This document shows positions 8,240 to 15,356 of a DNA stretch of 64,000 nucleotides, one piece after another (position 1 is the first letter of the stretch; each line of letters begins with the position of its first letter). The DNA is from CBDDIP01 sp965279405. GTDB lineage: Bacteria > Actinomycetota > Acidimicrobiia > Acidimicrobiales > Ilumatobacteraceae. The notes under the pieces were generated by a model that saw only the letters and a program-made list of their open reading frames with translations, ran no database searches and was not told where the DNA came from. The position numbers and the translations under genes are program-made. The stretch covers positions 3,472,001-3,536,000 of the forward strand of contig OZ257157.1 of the NCBI GenBank assembly GCA_965279405.1, given 5' to 3'.

Positions 8240-9073
8240 TCAGAAGACGGTGTCGGCGACCAGCTCAGCCACCTCGGCCGGATGCGTCATCGGACCGAAG
8301 TGGTCCAGGTGGTCGAGCTGCACGTAGCGACCGTTGGGCAGCTGGTCGGCGACCCGGGCGGCGATCGCCGAGGGCTGCATCTCCTGCACCGCGCCGGCCA
8401 CCACGAGCACGGGCACCTCGATCTCGGCGAGCAGGTCCCACGTGCGGTGGGTGCCGCCCAGTTCGAACGTGCCCGCCTCGGTCTCGGGGCGACACTTGAG
8501 GTGGACCAGGCCGTCCTCGCCCGCTGCGATCCCGAAGCGCACGTAGGCGTCGAGTGCCGCCGGTGTGAACGCGTTGAGCGGACGCTTGGCGGCGTAGTTG
8601 GCAATGGCGGCGTCGTACGACGGGAACGCGGCGCGACGGCGACGTGCGCCTTCGACCAACGGGTTCTGACCTGTCGTCGGACGATCGAGGTCGAGCGGGT
8701 AGACGATCGGCTCGAACAGGACGAGGTGGTGGAACAGCGACGGGTTCCGGTGGGCGGCCATCAGCAGGCAGGCACCCCCCATCGAGTGACCGAACGCGGC
8801 GACGGGCGTGTCGAGCGTCGATGCCACCGCTTCGGCATCGTCGCCGTAGCGCTCCCACGAGATCGGTGCGTCGGGCAGCCGTGTGTCGCCGTGGCCGCGG
8901 TAGTCGAAGGCGATGCTGTGCGCGCGGTCGCCGATGGCGTGAGCCATCGGCAGGTAGCACCGGCCGTGGAAGCCGGTTGCGTGAGACACGAGCAACGTCG
9001 GCCCATCGCCGCCGAGATCGTGAACCGCGACCTGCACACCCATCGACGACGCAACCTGCATGCCGGCCATCAT
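8240..9073 (-). CDS. Alpha/beta-fold hydrolase
   Basis: A 277-residue alpha/beta hydrolase. The nucleophile elbow is GHSMGG (Ser near residue 97), the oxyanion region is SHATGFHG near 30, and LDHLDHFGPMTHP at the C-terminus supplies the catalytic His. Asp is probably in the VLVVAGAVQEMQP strand region or nearby. No signal peptide is seen. Possible functions are esterase, epoxide-hydrolase-like or C-C hydrolase; the substrate cannot be told from the sequence. The start is uncertain among ATGs at 9073, 9070 and 9061; an AGGA lies directly in front of the first two. Confidence 0.8.
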   Translation of the reverse strand: MMAGMQVASSMGVQVAVHDLGGDGPTLLVSHATGFHGRCYLPMAHAIGDRAHSIAFDYRGHGDTRLPDAPISWERYGDDAEAVASTLDTPVAAFGHSMGGACLLMAAHRNPSLFHHLVLFEPIVYPLDLDRPTTGQNPLVEGARRRRAAFPSYDAAIANYAAKRPLNAFTPAALDAYVRFGIAAGEDGLVHLKCRPETEAGTFELGGTHRTWDLLAEIEVPVLVVAGAVQEMQPSAIAARVADQLPNGRYVQLDHLDHFGPMTHPAEVAELVADTVF

Positions 9074-9115
9074 TCCTGCCGGGCGTGGCGTCGCCCAACC
9101 CGGCCGGCTGTGACG

Positions 9116-9400
9116 TCAGTCGTTGTCGTTCTTCTGACGCTTGCGGCGGCGCCACCAGAAGCCGACGAGTCGATCGAGCGCGATGCCCAGGAGCACGGCG
9201 ACGATGATCGACCACCGCTTCGTGGTGCGCTTCTCGAAGAACAGGAAGTCGATCTCCGTGTAGTCGCCGTTGCGGAAGAAGAAGATGAGCAGCAGGGCCA
9301 GCACCGCGATCGCGATGATCAGGCTGATGTTCGGGCCACTGCGCCCGCTCGCCGCGTTGTTGTCCGGTGCGTCTGCCGCCTTCTGGTACTCCATCGACAT
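9116..9400 (-). CDS. LapA-like (DUF1049) small membrane protein
   Basis: A 94-residue protein with two membrane segments: ISLIIAIAVLALLLIFFF at about 25-42 and SIIVAVLLGIALDRLVGFWW at about 63-82. They are joined by a short loop, and a basic tail RRRKRQKNDND follows. The FRNGDYTEIDFLFFE stretch between the helices fits the LapA/DUF1049 pattern (often NxxxVxxxFLF). Members are inner-membrane proteins of poorly known role, linked in Escherichia coli to lipopolysaccharide assembly, which cannot apply here in the same form. The ATG at 9400 is chosen because an AAAGGAG ribosome binding site lies six bases upstream, inside the loop of a perfect hairpin. Confidence 0.75.
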   Translation of the reverse strand: MSMEYQKAADAPDNNAASGRSGPNISLIIAIAVLALLLIFFFRNGDYTEIDFLFFEKRTTKRWSIIVAVLLGIALDRLVGFWWRRRKRQKNDND

Positions 9401-9421
9401 CGTCGGCTCCTTTCGCCGACG
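9401..9421 (-). promoter_or_regulatory. Hairpin presenting the Shine-Dalgarno sequence of the LapA-like gene
   Basis: CGTCGGC (9401-9407) and GCCGACG (9415-9421) form a perfect 7-bp stem around a 7-base loop. On the minus strand the loop reads GAAAGGA and so contains the ribosome binding site. The stem ends directly at the ATG (9400). Similar arrangements precede the genes starting at 12792, 12267 and 22189. Confidence 0.5.
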
Positions 9422-9450
9422 ACCATCATGCCCCCTCGGCCGGTGTGTGC

Positions 9451-10560
9451 TCAGGCTTTCGGTTCGCGCGGCAGGCCGAGCAGGCGCTCGCCGATGATGT
9501 TGCGCTGCACCTGGCTGGTGCCTCCGGCGATCCGTCCACCCGGGGCAGCGAGCATCCCGAACGCGTCCGGCCCGTCGAGCATCGCGTCGGCTCCGGCGAG
9601 ATCGCCGCGCAGCATCGAGGTGGCGAACATCATCTCGGTGATGCCGAGCTTCATCAGCGATGCGGCCGTCGAGGCGATGGCGCCCTGACGTTGGGCCATT
9701 GCCTTGTACGCCTGTCCGGTGCTCAGCAGCGCAGCCAGTCGTTGACGCTCGACGTCGTTCAGCTGTCGACCCTCGGCCAGCTTGGACATGCCCTCGAGGC
9801 GACGTTCGAGTCCGATCACCGCCGTGCCGATGTGACCGCGTTCGTTGGTCAGCACGCCCATGCCGACGCCCCATCCGCCGTGCAGCGGGCCGAGAAGGTG
9901 GTCGGCGGGGAGGTCGACGTCGGTGAAGAAGACCTCGTCGAACTCGCTCTCACCGGTCATCTGCTTGAGCGGGCGGATCTCCACGCCCGGCAGGTCCATC
10001 GGGAAGGCGAAGAAGGAGATGCCCTCGTGCTTCGGCGCCTCCGGGTTGGTGCGCGCCATGAGGATGCCCCAGTTGCTGTAACGACCGCCGCTGCACCACA
10101 CCTTCTGCCCGTTGATGATGAACCGATCACCGTCGCGTTCGGCCTTCGTGCTCAGCCCACCGAGGTCGCTTCCCGCGCCGGGCTCGCTGAACAGCTGGCA
10201 CCACACGTGCTCGGCGGCGAGGGTGGAACGCAGGTGCGCGGCCTGCTGTTCGGGAGTGCCGTAGCGCAGCAGCGCACCGCCGGCCAGGACGAGCCCGACC
10301 ATGTTGAAGACGGGCGGTACTCCAGCCAGCGCGCACTCCAGCATCCACGCCGCGTTGTGCTGTGGGGTGAGCCCACGGCCGCCGTGCTCCTCGGGCCAGT
10401 GGATGCCGGCGTACCCCGCGGCGTGGATCGTGCGCTGCCACTCGAGGCCCGCCTCGACGAGGTCGGGCGGGCAGATCGCCCCGTAGTCGCGCGGCGCGCC
10501 GGCGCGGTTGGCCGCCAACCACTCGCGCGCTTCGGCCTGGAAGTCGTCGACGTCGATCAT
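9451..10560 (-). CDS. Acyl-CoA dehydrogenase
   Basis: This 369-residue flavoprotein has the acyl-CoA dehydrogenase signatures WCQLFSEPGAGSDLGGL (near residue 120), INGQKVWCSGGRYSNW (near 150) and the C-terminal GGTSQVQRNIIGERLLGLPR. The fold oxidises acyl-CoA thioesters at the alpha-beta bond using FAD and electron-transfer flavoprotein. The catalytic base cannot be placed with certainty by eye. It resembles the many FadE-type proteins of actinobacteria used for fatty acid, sterol or branched substrates. It is slightly shorter than the typical 380-400. It lies alone, with the LapA-like gene downstream and a 324-bp gap holding the tRNA-like gene upstream. Confidence 0.88.
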   Translation of the reverse strand: MIDVDDFQAEAREWLAANRAGAPRDYGAICPPDLVEAGLEWQRTIHAAGYAGIHWPEEHGGRGLTPQHNAAWMLECALAGVPPVFNMVGLVLAGGALLRYGTPEQQAAHLRSTLAAEHVWCQLFSEPGAGSDLGGLSTKAERDGDRFIINGQKVWCSGGRYSNWGILMARTNPEAPKHEGISFFAFPMDLPGVEIRPLKQMTGESEFDEVFFTDVDLPADHLLGPLHGGWGVGMGVLTNERGHIGTAVIGLERRLEGMSKLAEGRQLNDVERQRLAALLSTGQAYKAMAQRQGAIASTAASLMKLGITEMMFATSMLRGDLAGADAMLDGPDAFGMLAAPGGRIAGGTSQVQRNIIGERLLGLPREPKA

Positions 10561-10693
10561 CGGCGGCGACCGTACTTTTCGCGGGCGAGCAGCTCACGGT
10601 CGAACGGCGACGAAATGCGTGGAAGTGCGGGTGTCGTTGTCGGTACGGTCAGGGACGTGACCCGTCGATATCGCCCCTCGAGCTCGATTCGCT

Positions 10694-10712
10694 GAGGGCG
10701 CTGCGCGCCCTC
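10694..10712. terminator. GC-rich hairpin upstream of tRNA-like gene
   Basis: GAGGGCGC and GCGCCCTC form a perfect 8-bp stem with a TGC loop, followed by GTTT on the plus strand. It resembles a short rho-independent terminator, but no plus-strand gene ends just before it. It may instead be part of the leader or processing region of the tRNA-like transcript beginning eight bases later. Confidence 0.35.
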
Positions 10713-10719
10713 GTTTCGA

Positions 10720-10802
10720 GGACGTGCGCCGGAGTTGGAGAGCCGGGCCTGGTTGTAACCCAGGTGCCACGCGCTGAGTGGGTTCGAATCCCTCCACGTT
10801 CA
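10720..10802 (+). tRNA. tRNA-Tyr(GUA)-like gene, atypical
   Basis: A full cloverleaf can be drawn. The acceptor stem is 10720-10726 with 10795-10801 (seven pairs, one G-U). The D-stem is CCGG/CCGG at 10729-10732 and 10743-10746. The anticodon stem is CCTGG/CCAGG at 10748-10752 and 10760-10764, with loop TTGTAAC giving anticodon GTA. A 13-base variable region follows, then a T-arm with loop TTCGAAT at 10783-10789. G1-C72 and discriminator A73 agree with bacterial tyrosine identity, and the long variable region fits a class II tRNA-Tyr. The odd points are C instead of U at position 8, a T-T mismatch in the T-stem and no strong variable-arm stem. CCA is not encoded. It may be a divergent functional tRNA, a pseudo-tRNA or a tRNA-like relic. 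Confidence 0.5.
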
Positions 10803-10807
10803 CGAAC

Positions 10808-10847
10808 TGGGCGGCCATGTGACCGCATCCGGTGATCAGGCCGCCCA
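10808..10847. terminator. Hairpin after the tRNA-like gene
   Basis: TGGGCGGCC (10808-10816) and GGCCGCCCA (10839-10847) form a perfect 9-bp stem with a 22-base loop, starting five bases after the end of the tRNA-like gene. There is no T-tract on either strand, so it would be a non-classical terminator or a processing element. It also lies 38 bp beyond the stop of the minus-strand SDR at 10885 and could serve that gene. Confidence 0.4.
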
Positions 10848-10884
10848 GAAGCTCGAATTGGCGGCTGTGCGGCCGCGGCTCAGC

Positions 10885-11778
10885 TCAGGTGAAGAAGGGG
10901 AGGAACATCGCCGTCTCTTCGGCGAGGTTGCTGGGGACGCTGTAGCCGGACTGGTCGGTGATGGTGCCCCAGTTGTCGCGGACGTCCTCGGGGCTCAGCT
11001 CGTTGTGGTGGTAGCCCTTCGTCTCGGCGATGAACACCTCGGCGACGCGACCGCCGCCGACGCTGAACAGCTTGCCGCTCACCGGGCAGTCCTCGTGGGC
11101 GAGGAACGTGACGAGCGGCGAGATCAGCGCCGGGTCGAGCTTGTCGCCGAGGCCGCCCATGATGCTCTCGGTCATGCGAGTCAGCGCGAGCGGCGCGATG
11201 GCGTTGGCCTTGATGTTGTACTTCGCACCTTCGACGGCGAGCACGCGGGTGAAGCCGACGAGGCCCATCTTCGCCGCGCCGTAGTTGGTCTGGCCGAAGT
11301 TGCCGAACACGCCGGCGGCCGATGAGGTGGAGATGATCCGCCCGTAGCCCTGCTCGCGCATGTGCACCCACGCCGGCTGGCTGACGTGGAACGCACCCTT
11401 GAGGTGCACGTCGAACACCGGGTTCATCAGGTCCGGGGACATGTTGTGGAAGGCCTTGTCGCGCAGGATGCCGGCGTTGTTGATGACGACGTCGATGCGA
11501 CCGAAGGCGTCGATGGCGCTCTGCACGATCGCCGCGCCGCCCTCCGGCGTGGACACCGAGTTGGTGTCGGCCACGGCATCGCCGCCGGCCTCCTTGATCT
11601 CGTCGACGACGATCTGCGCCGCGCCCTTGTCGCTGCCCGTGCCGTCGACCGAACCGCCGAGGTCGTTGACCACGACCAGCGCGCCGCGCGAGGCGAGGAG
11701 CTTGGCGTGCTGGCGGCCGAGGCCACCGCCTGCGCCGGTGATGATGACAACCTTGCCGTCGAACCCGAGATCAGCCAT
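10885..11778 (-). CDS. SDR oxidoreductase of the MFE-2/3-hydroxyacyl-CoA dehydrogenase type
   Basis: A 297-residue SDR with TGAGGGLGRQHA at residues 15-26, the insertion VVVNDLGGSVDGTGSDKGAAQ typical of the dehydrogenase domain of peroxisomal multifunctional enzyme type 2, the NNAGILRDKAFHNMS motif near 95, and the catalytic YGAAK near 165. The NDLGG motif with its Asp favours NAD. In MFE-2 this domain oxidises (3R)-hydroxyacyl-CoA. Actinobacteria often encode it as a separate protein acting with a MaoC-type hydratase, in fatty-acid or sterol side-chain breakdown. No hydratase lies next to it here, unlike the related SDR at 45117. Confidence 0.85.
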   Translation of the reverse strand: MADLGFDGKVVIITGAGGGLGRQHAKLLASRGALVVVNDLGGSVDGTGSDKGAAQIVVDEIKEAGGDAVADTNSVSTPEGGAAIVQSAIDAFGRIDVVINNAGILRDKAFHNMSPDLMNPVFDVHLKGAFHVSQPAWVHMREQGYGRIISTSSAAGVFGNFGQTNYGAAKMGLVGFTRVLAVEGAKYNIKANAIAPLALTRMTESIMGGLGDKLDPALISPLVTFLAHEDCPVSGKLFSVGGGRVAEVFIAETKGYHHNELSPEDVRDNWGTITDQSGYSVPSNLAEETAMFLPFFT

Positions 11779-11829
11779 GCCCGGAAGCTACTGAGCGGCG
11801 TGCGACGCGGCCCAACCGCACGCACGCCG

Positions 11830-12267
11830 TCAGGCGTGCAACCGGGAGGGCGTGATGATGATCGCTTGCGAGAACAGCTCGGCGAAGCGCTCCACCGTGC
11901 CGAAGATGGCCCCGATGCGTTCGGTGTACTTGGCCACGTAGGCCGGCACCTCGGCGGCGGACGGATGCCCCGGAACCACCTGCGCCGTGCCGTCGATGCG
12001 GATGATGTCGCGGCCGATGTCGGTGACGTCGAGTCCGAGCGCGACGTTCGGGTTGGCGGCGATGTACCTCAGCTTGGCCTTGCCCGGCTCGCTGTACAGC
12101 AGCACCGTGTCGTCCTCGAGCAGCAGGAACCAGACGGGCACCGAGTTGGGTCGGCCGGTGGGGCTGACCGTCGAGAACCACGCCATCAGGTTGCTGCTGA
12201 GCCGTGCGTCGACGTGTGCCCGTCGAGCCGGCTCCAGGTGTGCGGCCAGGAGTGAGGTGCGTCCCAT
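11830..12267 (-). CDS. Rv3369-like F420/FMN-binding split-barrel protein (PPOX family)
   Basis: A 145-residue protein with the pyridoxamine-5-phosphate-oxidase-like split barrel: LSSNLMAWFSTVSPTGRPNS near the N-terminus (first strands), PVWFLLLEDDTVLLYSEPGKAK, and a middle part AANPNVALGLDVTDIG. This matches the Rv3369-type group of actinobacterial proteins, thought to bind F420 rather than FMN; the cofactor here is inference. The ATG at 12267 lies within the right arm of an 11-bp hairpin whose loop carries GGAG, so translation is probably structure-sensitive. It is in the same orientation as, and 45 bp downstream of, the LNPQPLPP-motif gene. Confidence 0.75.
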   Translation of the reverse strand: MGRTSLLAAHLEPARRAHVDARLSSNLMAWFSTVSPTGRPNSVPVWFLLLEDDTVLLYSEPGKAKLRYIAANPNVALGLDVTDIGRDIIRIDGTAQVVPGHPSAAEVPAYVAKYTERIGAIFGTVERFAELFSQAIIITPSRLHA

Positions 12268-12294
12268 CCCGACAGTCTCCTGCCGGGATGGGAC
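12261..12294 (-). promoter_or_regulatory. 11-bp hairpin with SD in the loop and start codon in the stem
   Basis: GTCCCATCCCG (12261-12271) and CGGGATGGGAC (12284-12294) form a perfect 11-bp stem around a 12-base loop. Read on the minus strand the loop is GCAGGAGACTGT, containing GGAG nine bases before the ATG, and that ATG (12267-12265) sits inside the stem. The element begins 18 bp after the stop codon of the preceding minus-strand gene, so it could alternatively be that gene's terminator, though no T-tract follows. Confidence 0.5.
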
Positions 12295-12312
12295 GAAACC
12301 TGACCGGGACTC

Positions 12313-12792
12313 CTAGAGACCCGCCGCCTTGCCCAGCTGCTGCGCGGCGTCGAGCAGCGTCGGGCGCACCTCGTTCTCCGGGTGCAGGCGCTCGGCGAAC
12401 TCGACGAAGACGACCGCTGCCGTCGCACGGATGTCCTCCACGCGGTACCAGGGCTCCGGGTCGGGCTCCGGCCACGGCCACCACCACGGCCACTTCACCG
12501 GCCACGGGAACACGCGCGGCTCGTTGCCGCACCAACCGACGAGGGCATCGTCGATGACACTGCGATGGTCGAGGCCGAGCGCCGACGCGGTCACTGCGGC
12601 GTTGGCGATGTCCATCGCCGTCTGTGCGGTCGCCATCACCACGGCTTCCGTGGCCCGCTCCTTGGGCGGAAGCGGCTGGGGGTTCAGCGCCACTGCTTCC
12701 AACCGCCACTGGGGTCCTCGGGGGATGACGTCGTAGATCTTCGGGTTGAGGCGTGCGAACAACGCCAGCCTCGCGGACAGCTCTCTGCTCAT
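12313..12792 (-). CDS. LNPQPLPP-motif protein with Trp/Pro-rich segment, function unknown
   Basis: A 159-residue protein that starts MSRELSARLALFARLNPKIYD. It has the motif ALNPQPLPPKE near residue 36 and an extraordinary proline/tryptophan run (KWPWWWPWPEPDPEPW) near residues 99-114, flanked by helical stretches. I remember the LNPQPLPP motif from other unannotated bacterial proteins but cannot name a family. There is no signal peptide or clear membrane helix. The ATG at 12792 is chosen because an AAGGGA ribosome binding site lies upstream, within a small hairpin loop. It is the first gene of a likely two-gene unit with the Rv3369-like gene. Confidence 0.6.
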   Translation of the reverse strand: MSRELSARLALFARLNPKIYDVIPRGPQWRLEAVALNPQPLPPKERATEAVVMATAQTAMDIANAAVTASALGLDHRSVIDDALVGWCGNEPRVFPWPVKWPWWWPWPEPDPEPWYRVEDIRATAAVVFVEFAERLHPENEVRPTLLDAAQQLGKAAGL

Positions 12793-12793
12793 G

Positions 12794-12809
12794 ATCGCTC
12801 CCTTGCGAT
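12794..12809 (-). promoter_or_regulatory. Small hairpin with SD in the loop
   Basis: ATCGC (12794-12798) and GCGAT (12805-12809) pair around a 6-base loop that on the minus strand reads AAGGGA, the probable ribosome binding site of the gene starting at 12792. Five base pairs alone could be chance. It is listed because the same layout recurs at 9401-9421, 12261-12294 and 22166-22186. Confidence 0.35.
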
Positions 12810-12880
12810 GAGGGTGCGATGCCCGCTGCACCGCACGACTCAGAGAGCGGTGACGTCGGCGCGTGATGCGCGCGGTTCCG

Positions 12881-14503
12881 TCAAGAGATGCCGAGCTCGG
12901 CCAGCGCCTCCGCCTTGAGGCGCTTGTAGTCGAGCTTGCCGTTCGCGGCGCGGCCGACGCTCGCGACGGCCAGCACTCGTTTCGGTGACTTGTACGCGGC
13001 GAGCGTCGTGCGAACGTGTGCGATCAGCGCGGCCTCGTCGACGGTCGCGCCGGCCGCCGGCTCGACGATCGCAGTGATCGCTTCGCCGAAGCGCTCGTCG
13101 GGCACGCCGACGACGGCGGCGTCGGCGACCGAGGCGTGCTGCTTGAGCGCCTCCTCGACCTCCTCGGGGTACACCTTCTCGCCACCGGTGTTGATGCACT
13201 GGCTGCCTCGGCCGAACAGACGAACGGTGCCGTCGGATTCGACCTCGGCCCAGTCGCCGGGGATGCTCCAGCGCACGCCCTCGAAGGTGATGAACGTCGT
13301 CGCGCTCTTCGCCTCGTCCTTGTAGTAGCCCACCGGCGTGCGGCCGCGCAGCGCCACCAGGCCCTGCTCGCCGCTGCCCGGTTGCACCTCGCGGCCGTCT
13401 TCGGTGAGCACCTTCGCGTTCGGCCCGAGGCGGAACGTCGCCGTCTTCGTGTCGTTGGCCGGAGCATCGGCGGAGACGGTGTTGCTCGCCATCCCGATCG
13501 CCTCGCTGGAGCCGAGGCTGTCGACCATGATCAACCGGTTGTTGTGGCGCAGCAGACCGGCCTTCGTCGTCGCCGCCCACATCACACCGCTGGAGACGAT
13601 GACGCGCAGCGACGAGATGTCCCATCGGTCCGGTTCGGCGTCGAGCGCGCGAAGGATCGGCTTGGCGAACGCGTCGCCGACGATCGACATGCTGTTGACG
13701 CGATGCTCGACGACGGTGTCCAGCAGCTCCGCGGCATCGAAGTGACGCGACGTGCCGGTGATGATCGACCCGCCGAGCACCAGGTTCCACATCGCGTTGA
13801 AGGCGCCGGTGCCGTGCATCAACGGCGCGGCCGGCATGTTGCGCGGACCGGGCTTGGCGATCCGCTCGTCGAACTCGTCCCAGCCCGGCACGATCGGCAG
13901 CGGGTGCTTCGACGGGCCGTCGAGGCTGACGACGATGTCGTCCTGGCGCCACATCACGCCCTTGGGCATGCCGGTGGTGCCGCCGGTGAACAGGATGTAG
14001 AGGTCGTCGGGGCTGCGGCCCCACGGCGCGATGACGCGCTCGCTGGCGCCGCCTGCGGCGGTCTCGTAGGGGATCGCCCATGCCGGGCACGGCTCGCTGC
14101 CGTCGTCCACCCAGATCCACGTGTGCACCATCGGGACGCGGTCTCGCAGCGCCGCGCAGCGCTCGGTGAACGTGCCGTGGAACACGACGGCCACGGCGTC
14201 GGCGTTGGTCCACAGGTACACCAGCTCGTCGTCGGTGTAGCGGTAGTTCGTGTTCACCGGCACGAGTCCGGCCTTGAACATCCCGAACAGGCTCTCCAGG
14301 TACTCCGGGCAGTTGTACAGGTAGTGGGCGACCTTGTCGTCGTGACGTGCGCCGGCGGCCAGCAACGTGGCGGCGATGCCGTCAGCGCGGCGATCGAGCT
14401 CACGCCACGTGAACGACCGCGTTCCCTGCACCTGCGCAACGGCGTCGGGGAAGCGATCCGCGTTGCGCTCCCAGATCTCGGCGAGGTTCCATCCTGTGCT
14501 CAC
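12881..14503 (-). CDS. Acyl-CoA synthetase (AMP-binding, FadD-type)
   Basis: A 540-residue member of the ANL (adenylate-forming) family. The P-loop-like motif LYILFTGGTTGMPKGVMWRQ lies near residue 165. The segment LGSSEAIGMASN near residue 325 and GRGSQCINTGGEKVYPEEVE near 420 give the A5/A8-type motifs, and the C-terminal KSPKRVLAVASVGRAANGKLDYKRLK holds the catalytic lysine (NGKLDY). It activates a fatty, sterol-derived or aromatic acid to its CoA thioester. The start is GTG at 14503 inside a 12-bp palindrome and lacks a ribosome binding site, so it is possibly leaderless. The substrate cannot be deduced. Confidence 0.88.
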   Translation of the reverse strand: MSTGWNLAEIWERNADRFPDAVAQVQGTRSFTWRELDRRADGIAATLLAAGARHDDKVAHYLYNCPEYLESLFGMFKAGLVPVNTNYRYTDDELVYLWTNADAVAVVFHGTFTERCAALRDRVPMVHTWIWVDDGSEPCPAWAIPYETAAGGASERVIAPWGRSPDDLYILFTGGTTGMPKGVMWRQDDIVVSLDGPSKHPLPIVPGWDEFDERIAKPGPRNMPAAPLMHGTGAFNAMWNLVLGGSIITGTSRHFDAAELLDTVVEHRVNSMSIVGDAFAKPILRALDAEPDRWDISSLRVIVSSGVMWAATTKAGLLRHNNRLIMVDSLGSSEAIGMASNTVSADAPANDTKTATFRLGPNAKVLTEDGREVQPGSGEQGLVALRGRTPVGYYKDEAKSATTFITFEGVRWSIPGDWAEVESDGTVRLFGRGSQCINTGGEKVYPEEVEEALKQHASVADAAVVGVPDERFGEAITAIVEPAAGATVDEAALIAHVRTTLAAYKSPKRVLAVASVGRAANGKLDYKRLKAEALAELGIS

Positions 14504-14509
14504 GTGAGC
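14498..14509. promoter_or_regulatory. 12-bp palindrome overlapping acyl-CoA synthetase start
   Basis: GCTCACGTGAGC is a perfect palindrome covering the GTG start at 14503. A regulator binding here would block a leaderless transcript. It is short enough to be chance in this GC-rich DNA. Confidence 0.25.
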
Positions 14510-14548
14510 GACCGTAGCGGCGCGGCCTCGGACGCTGAAAGCCTCCGT

Positions 14549-15337
14549 TCAGCTCGGTGGACCGCCGCGCAGCAGCTGGCGCGAGGCCTCGACCGGATCC
14601 GCCTCGTTCATCGCCTGCCACATCGACTCCAGCCACCAGGTGGCACCGGCCGACGCCCACGCTGCGGGTGAGTGCTCGGTGTTCGAGCCCTCGACGACGA
14701 TGTCGAACGGTCGATCGGCCGGCAGGCCCCGCAGCGCACACAGCTCCTCGAGCGTCGCCGACCGTGCCCCGTCCGCGTCGACGACCTGCGGGATCAACCC
14801 GTCGCAGCTCAACGCGCGCTGCATCGATCTGCCGGCGCCGAGCGCGCCGACGCACCAGATCGGCACGCCCTCCGACCGGTACGTGTTGCCGATCGCCGGG
14901 AACTCCGTGGGATCGATGCGGTGGTGCTTGCCGTGGAAGCGGAACGGCTGCCCCGCCCAGAGACCGCGCACGATCGCCAGGCCCTCGTCCATCAGCTCGG
15001 CGCGCGTGGCGCGGTCGGTGATCTCGCCGAACTCGCGGTAGCCGGAGTCGAGCGCGCCGAGGCCGACGCCGAGGATCACCCGTCCCTTCGACAGCCGGTC
15101 GACCGTGGCCACTTGCGAGGCGAGCTCCCACGGCTTGCGGCGCGGCAGCGGCGTCAGCATCGTGCCGAGCTTGATCGTGGTCGTGCGCGTGGCGGCAACG
15201 GCCAGCGAGCTCCACGGGTCGACACCCCAGACCGGTTCCCACACGAAGAGCCCGTTCCAGCCGTGTGCTTCGGCGAGCGCTGCCAACTCGCCGATGTCGT
15301 CGGCGTCGGCCCAAGGAACGACGAACCCGAACTTCAT
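14549..15337 (-). CDS. LLM-class flavin/F420-dependent oxidoreductase
   Basis: A 262-residue luciferase-like protein. It starts MKFGFVVPWADADDIGELAALAEAHGWNGLFVWEP and has TTTIKLGTMLTPLPRRKPWELASQVATVDRLSKGRVILGVGLG in the middle (cited in parts), the standard beta-4/beta-5 pattern of F420- or FMN-dependent members. It is shorter than the usual 280-340, mainly at the C-terminus, which ends soon after WLESMWQ. The start is the ATG at 15337. It lies between the acyl-CoA synthetase and clpP, all on the minus strand, with 45 and 19 bp gaps. Substrate unknown; F420 is favoured because fbiC is present. Confidence 0.82.
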   Translation of the reverse strand: MKFGFVVPWADADDIGELAALAEAHGWNGLFVWEPVWGVDPWSSLAVAATRTTTIKLGTMLTPLPRRKPWELASQVATVDRLSKGRVILGVGLGALDSGYREFGEITDRATRAELMDEGLAIVRGLWAGQPFRFHGKHHRIDPTEFPAIGNTYRSEGVPIWCVGALGAGRSMQRALSCDGLIPQVVDADGARSATLEELCALRGLPADRPFDIVVEGSNTEHSPAAWASAGATWWLESMWQAMNEADPVEASRQLLRGGPPS

Positions 15338-15356
15338 CGCGCCAGCATCGCGCCGA

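Larger units (their letters stand above)
10561..10884. other. 324-bp gap holding a tRNA-like gene and two hairpins
   Basis: This stretch lies between the start of the acyl-CoA dehydrogenase (10560, reading left) and the end of the SDR gene (10885). It contains an 8-bp hairpin (10694-10712), the tRNA-Tyr-like gene (10720-10802) and a 9-bp hairpin (10808-10847). A TACGGT at about 10653-10658 might be a -10 element for the tRNA-like gene. I see no protein-coding gene in it. Confidence 0.6.
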
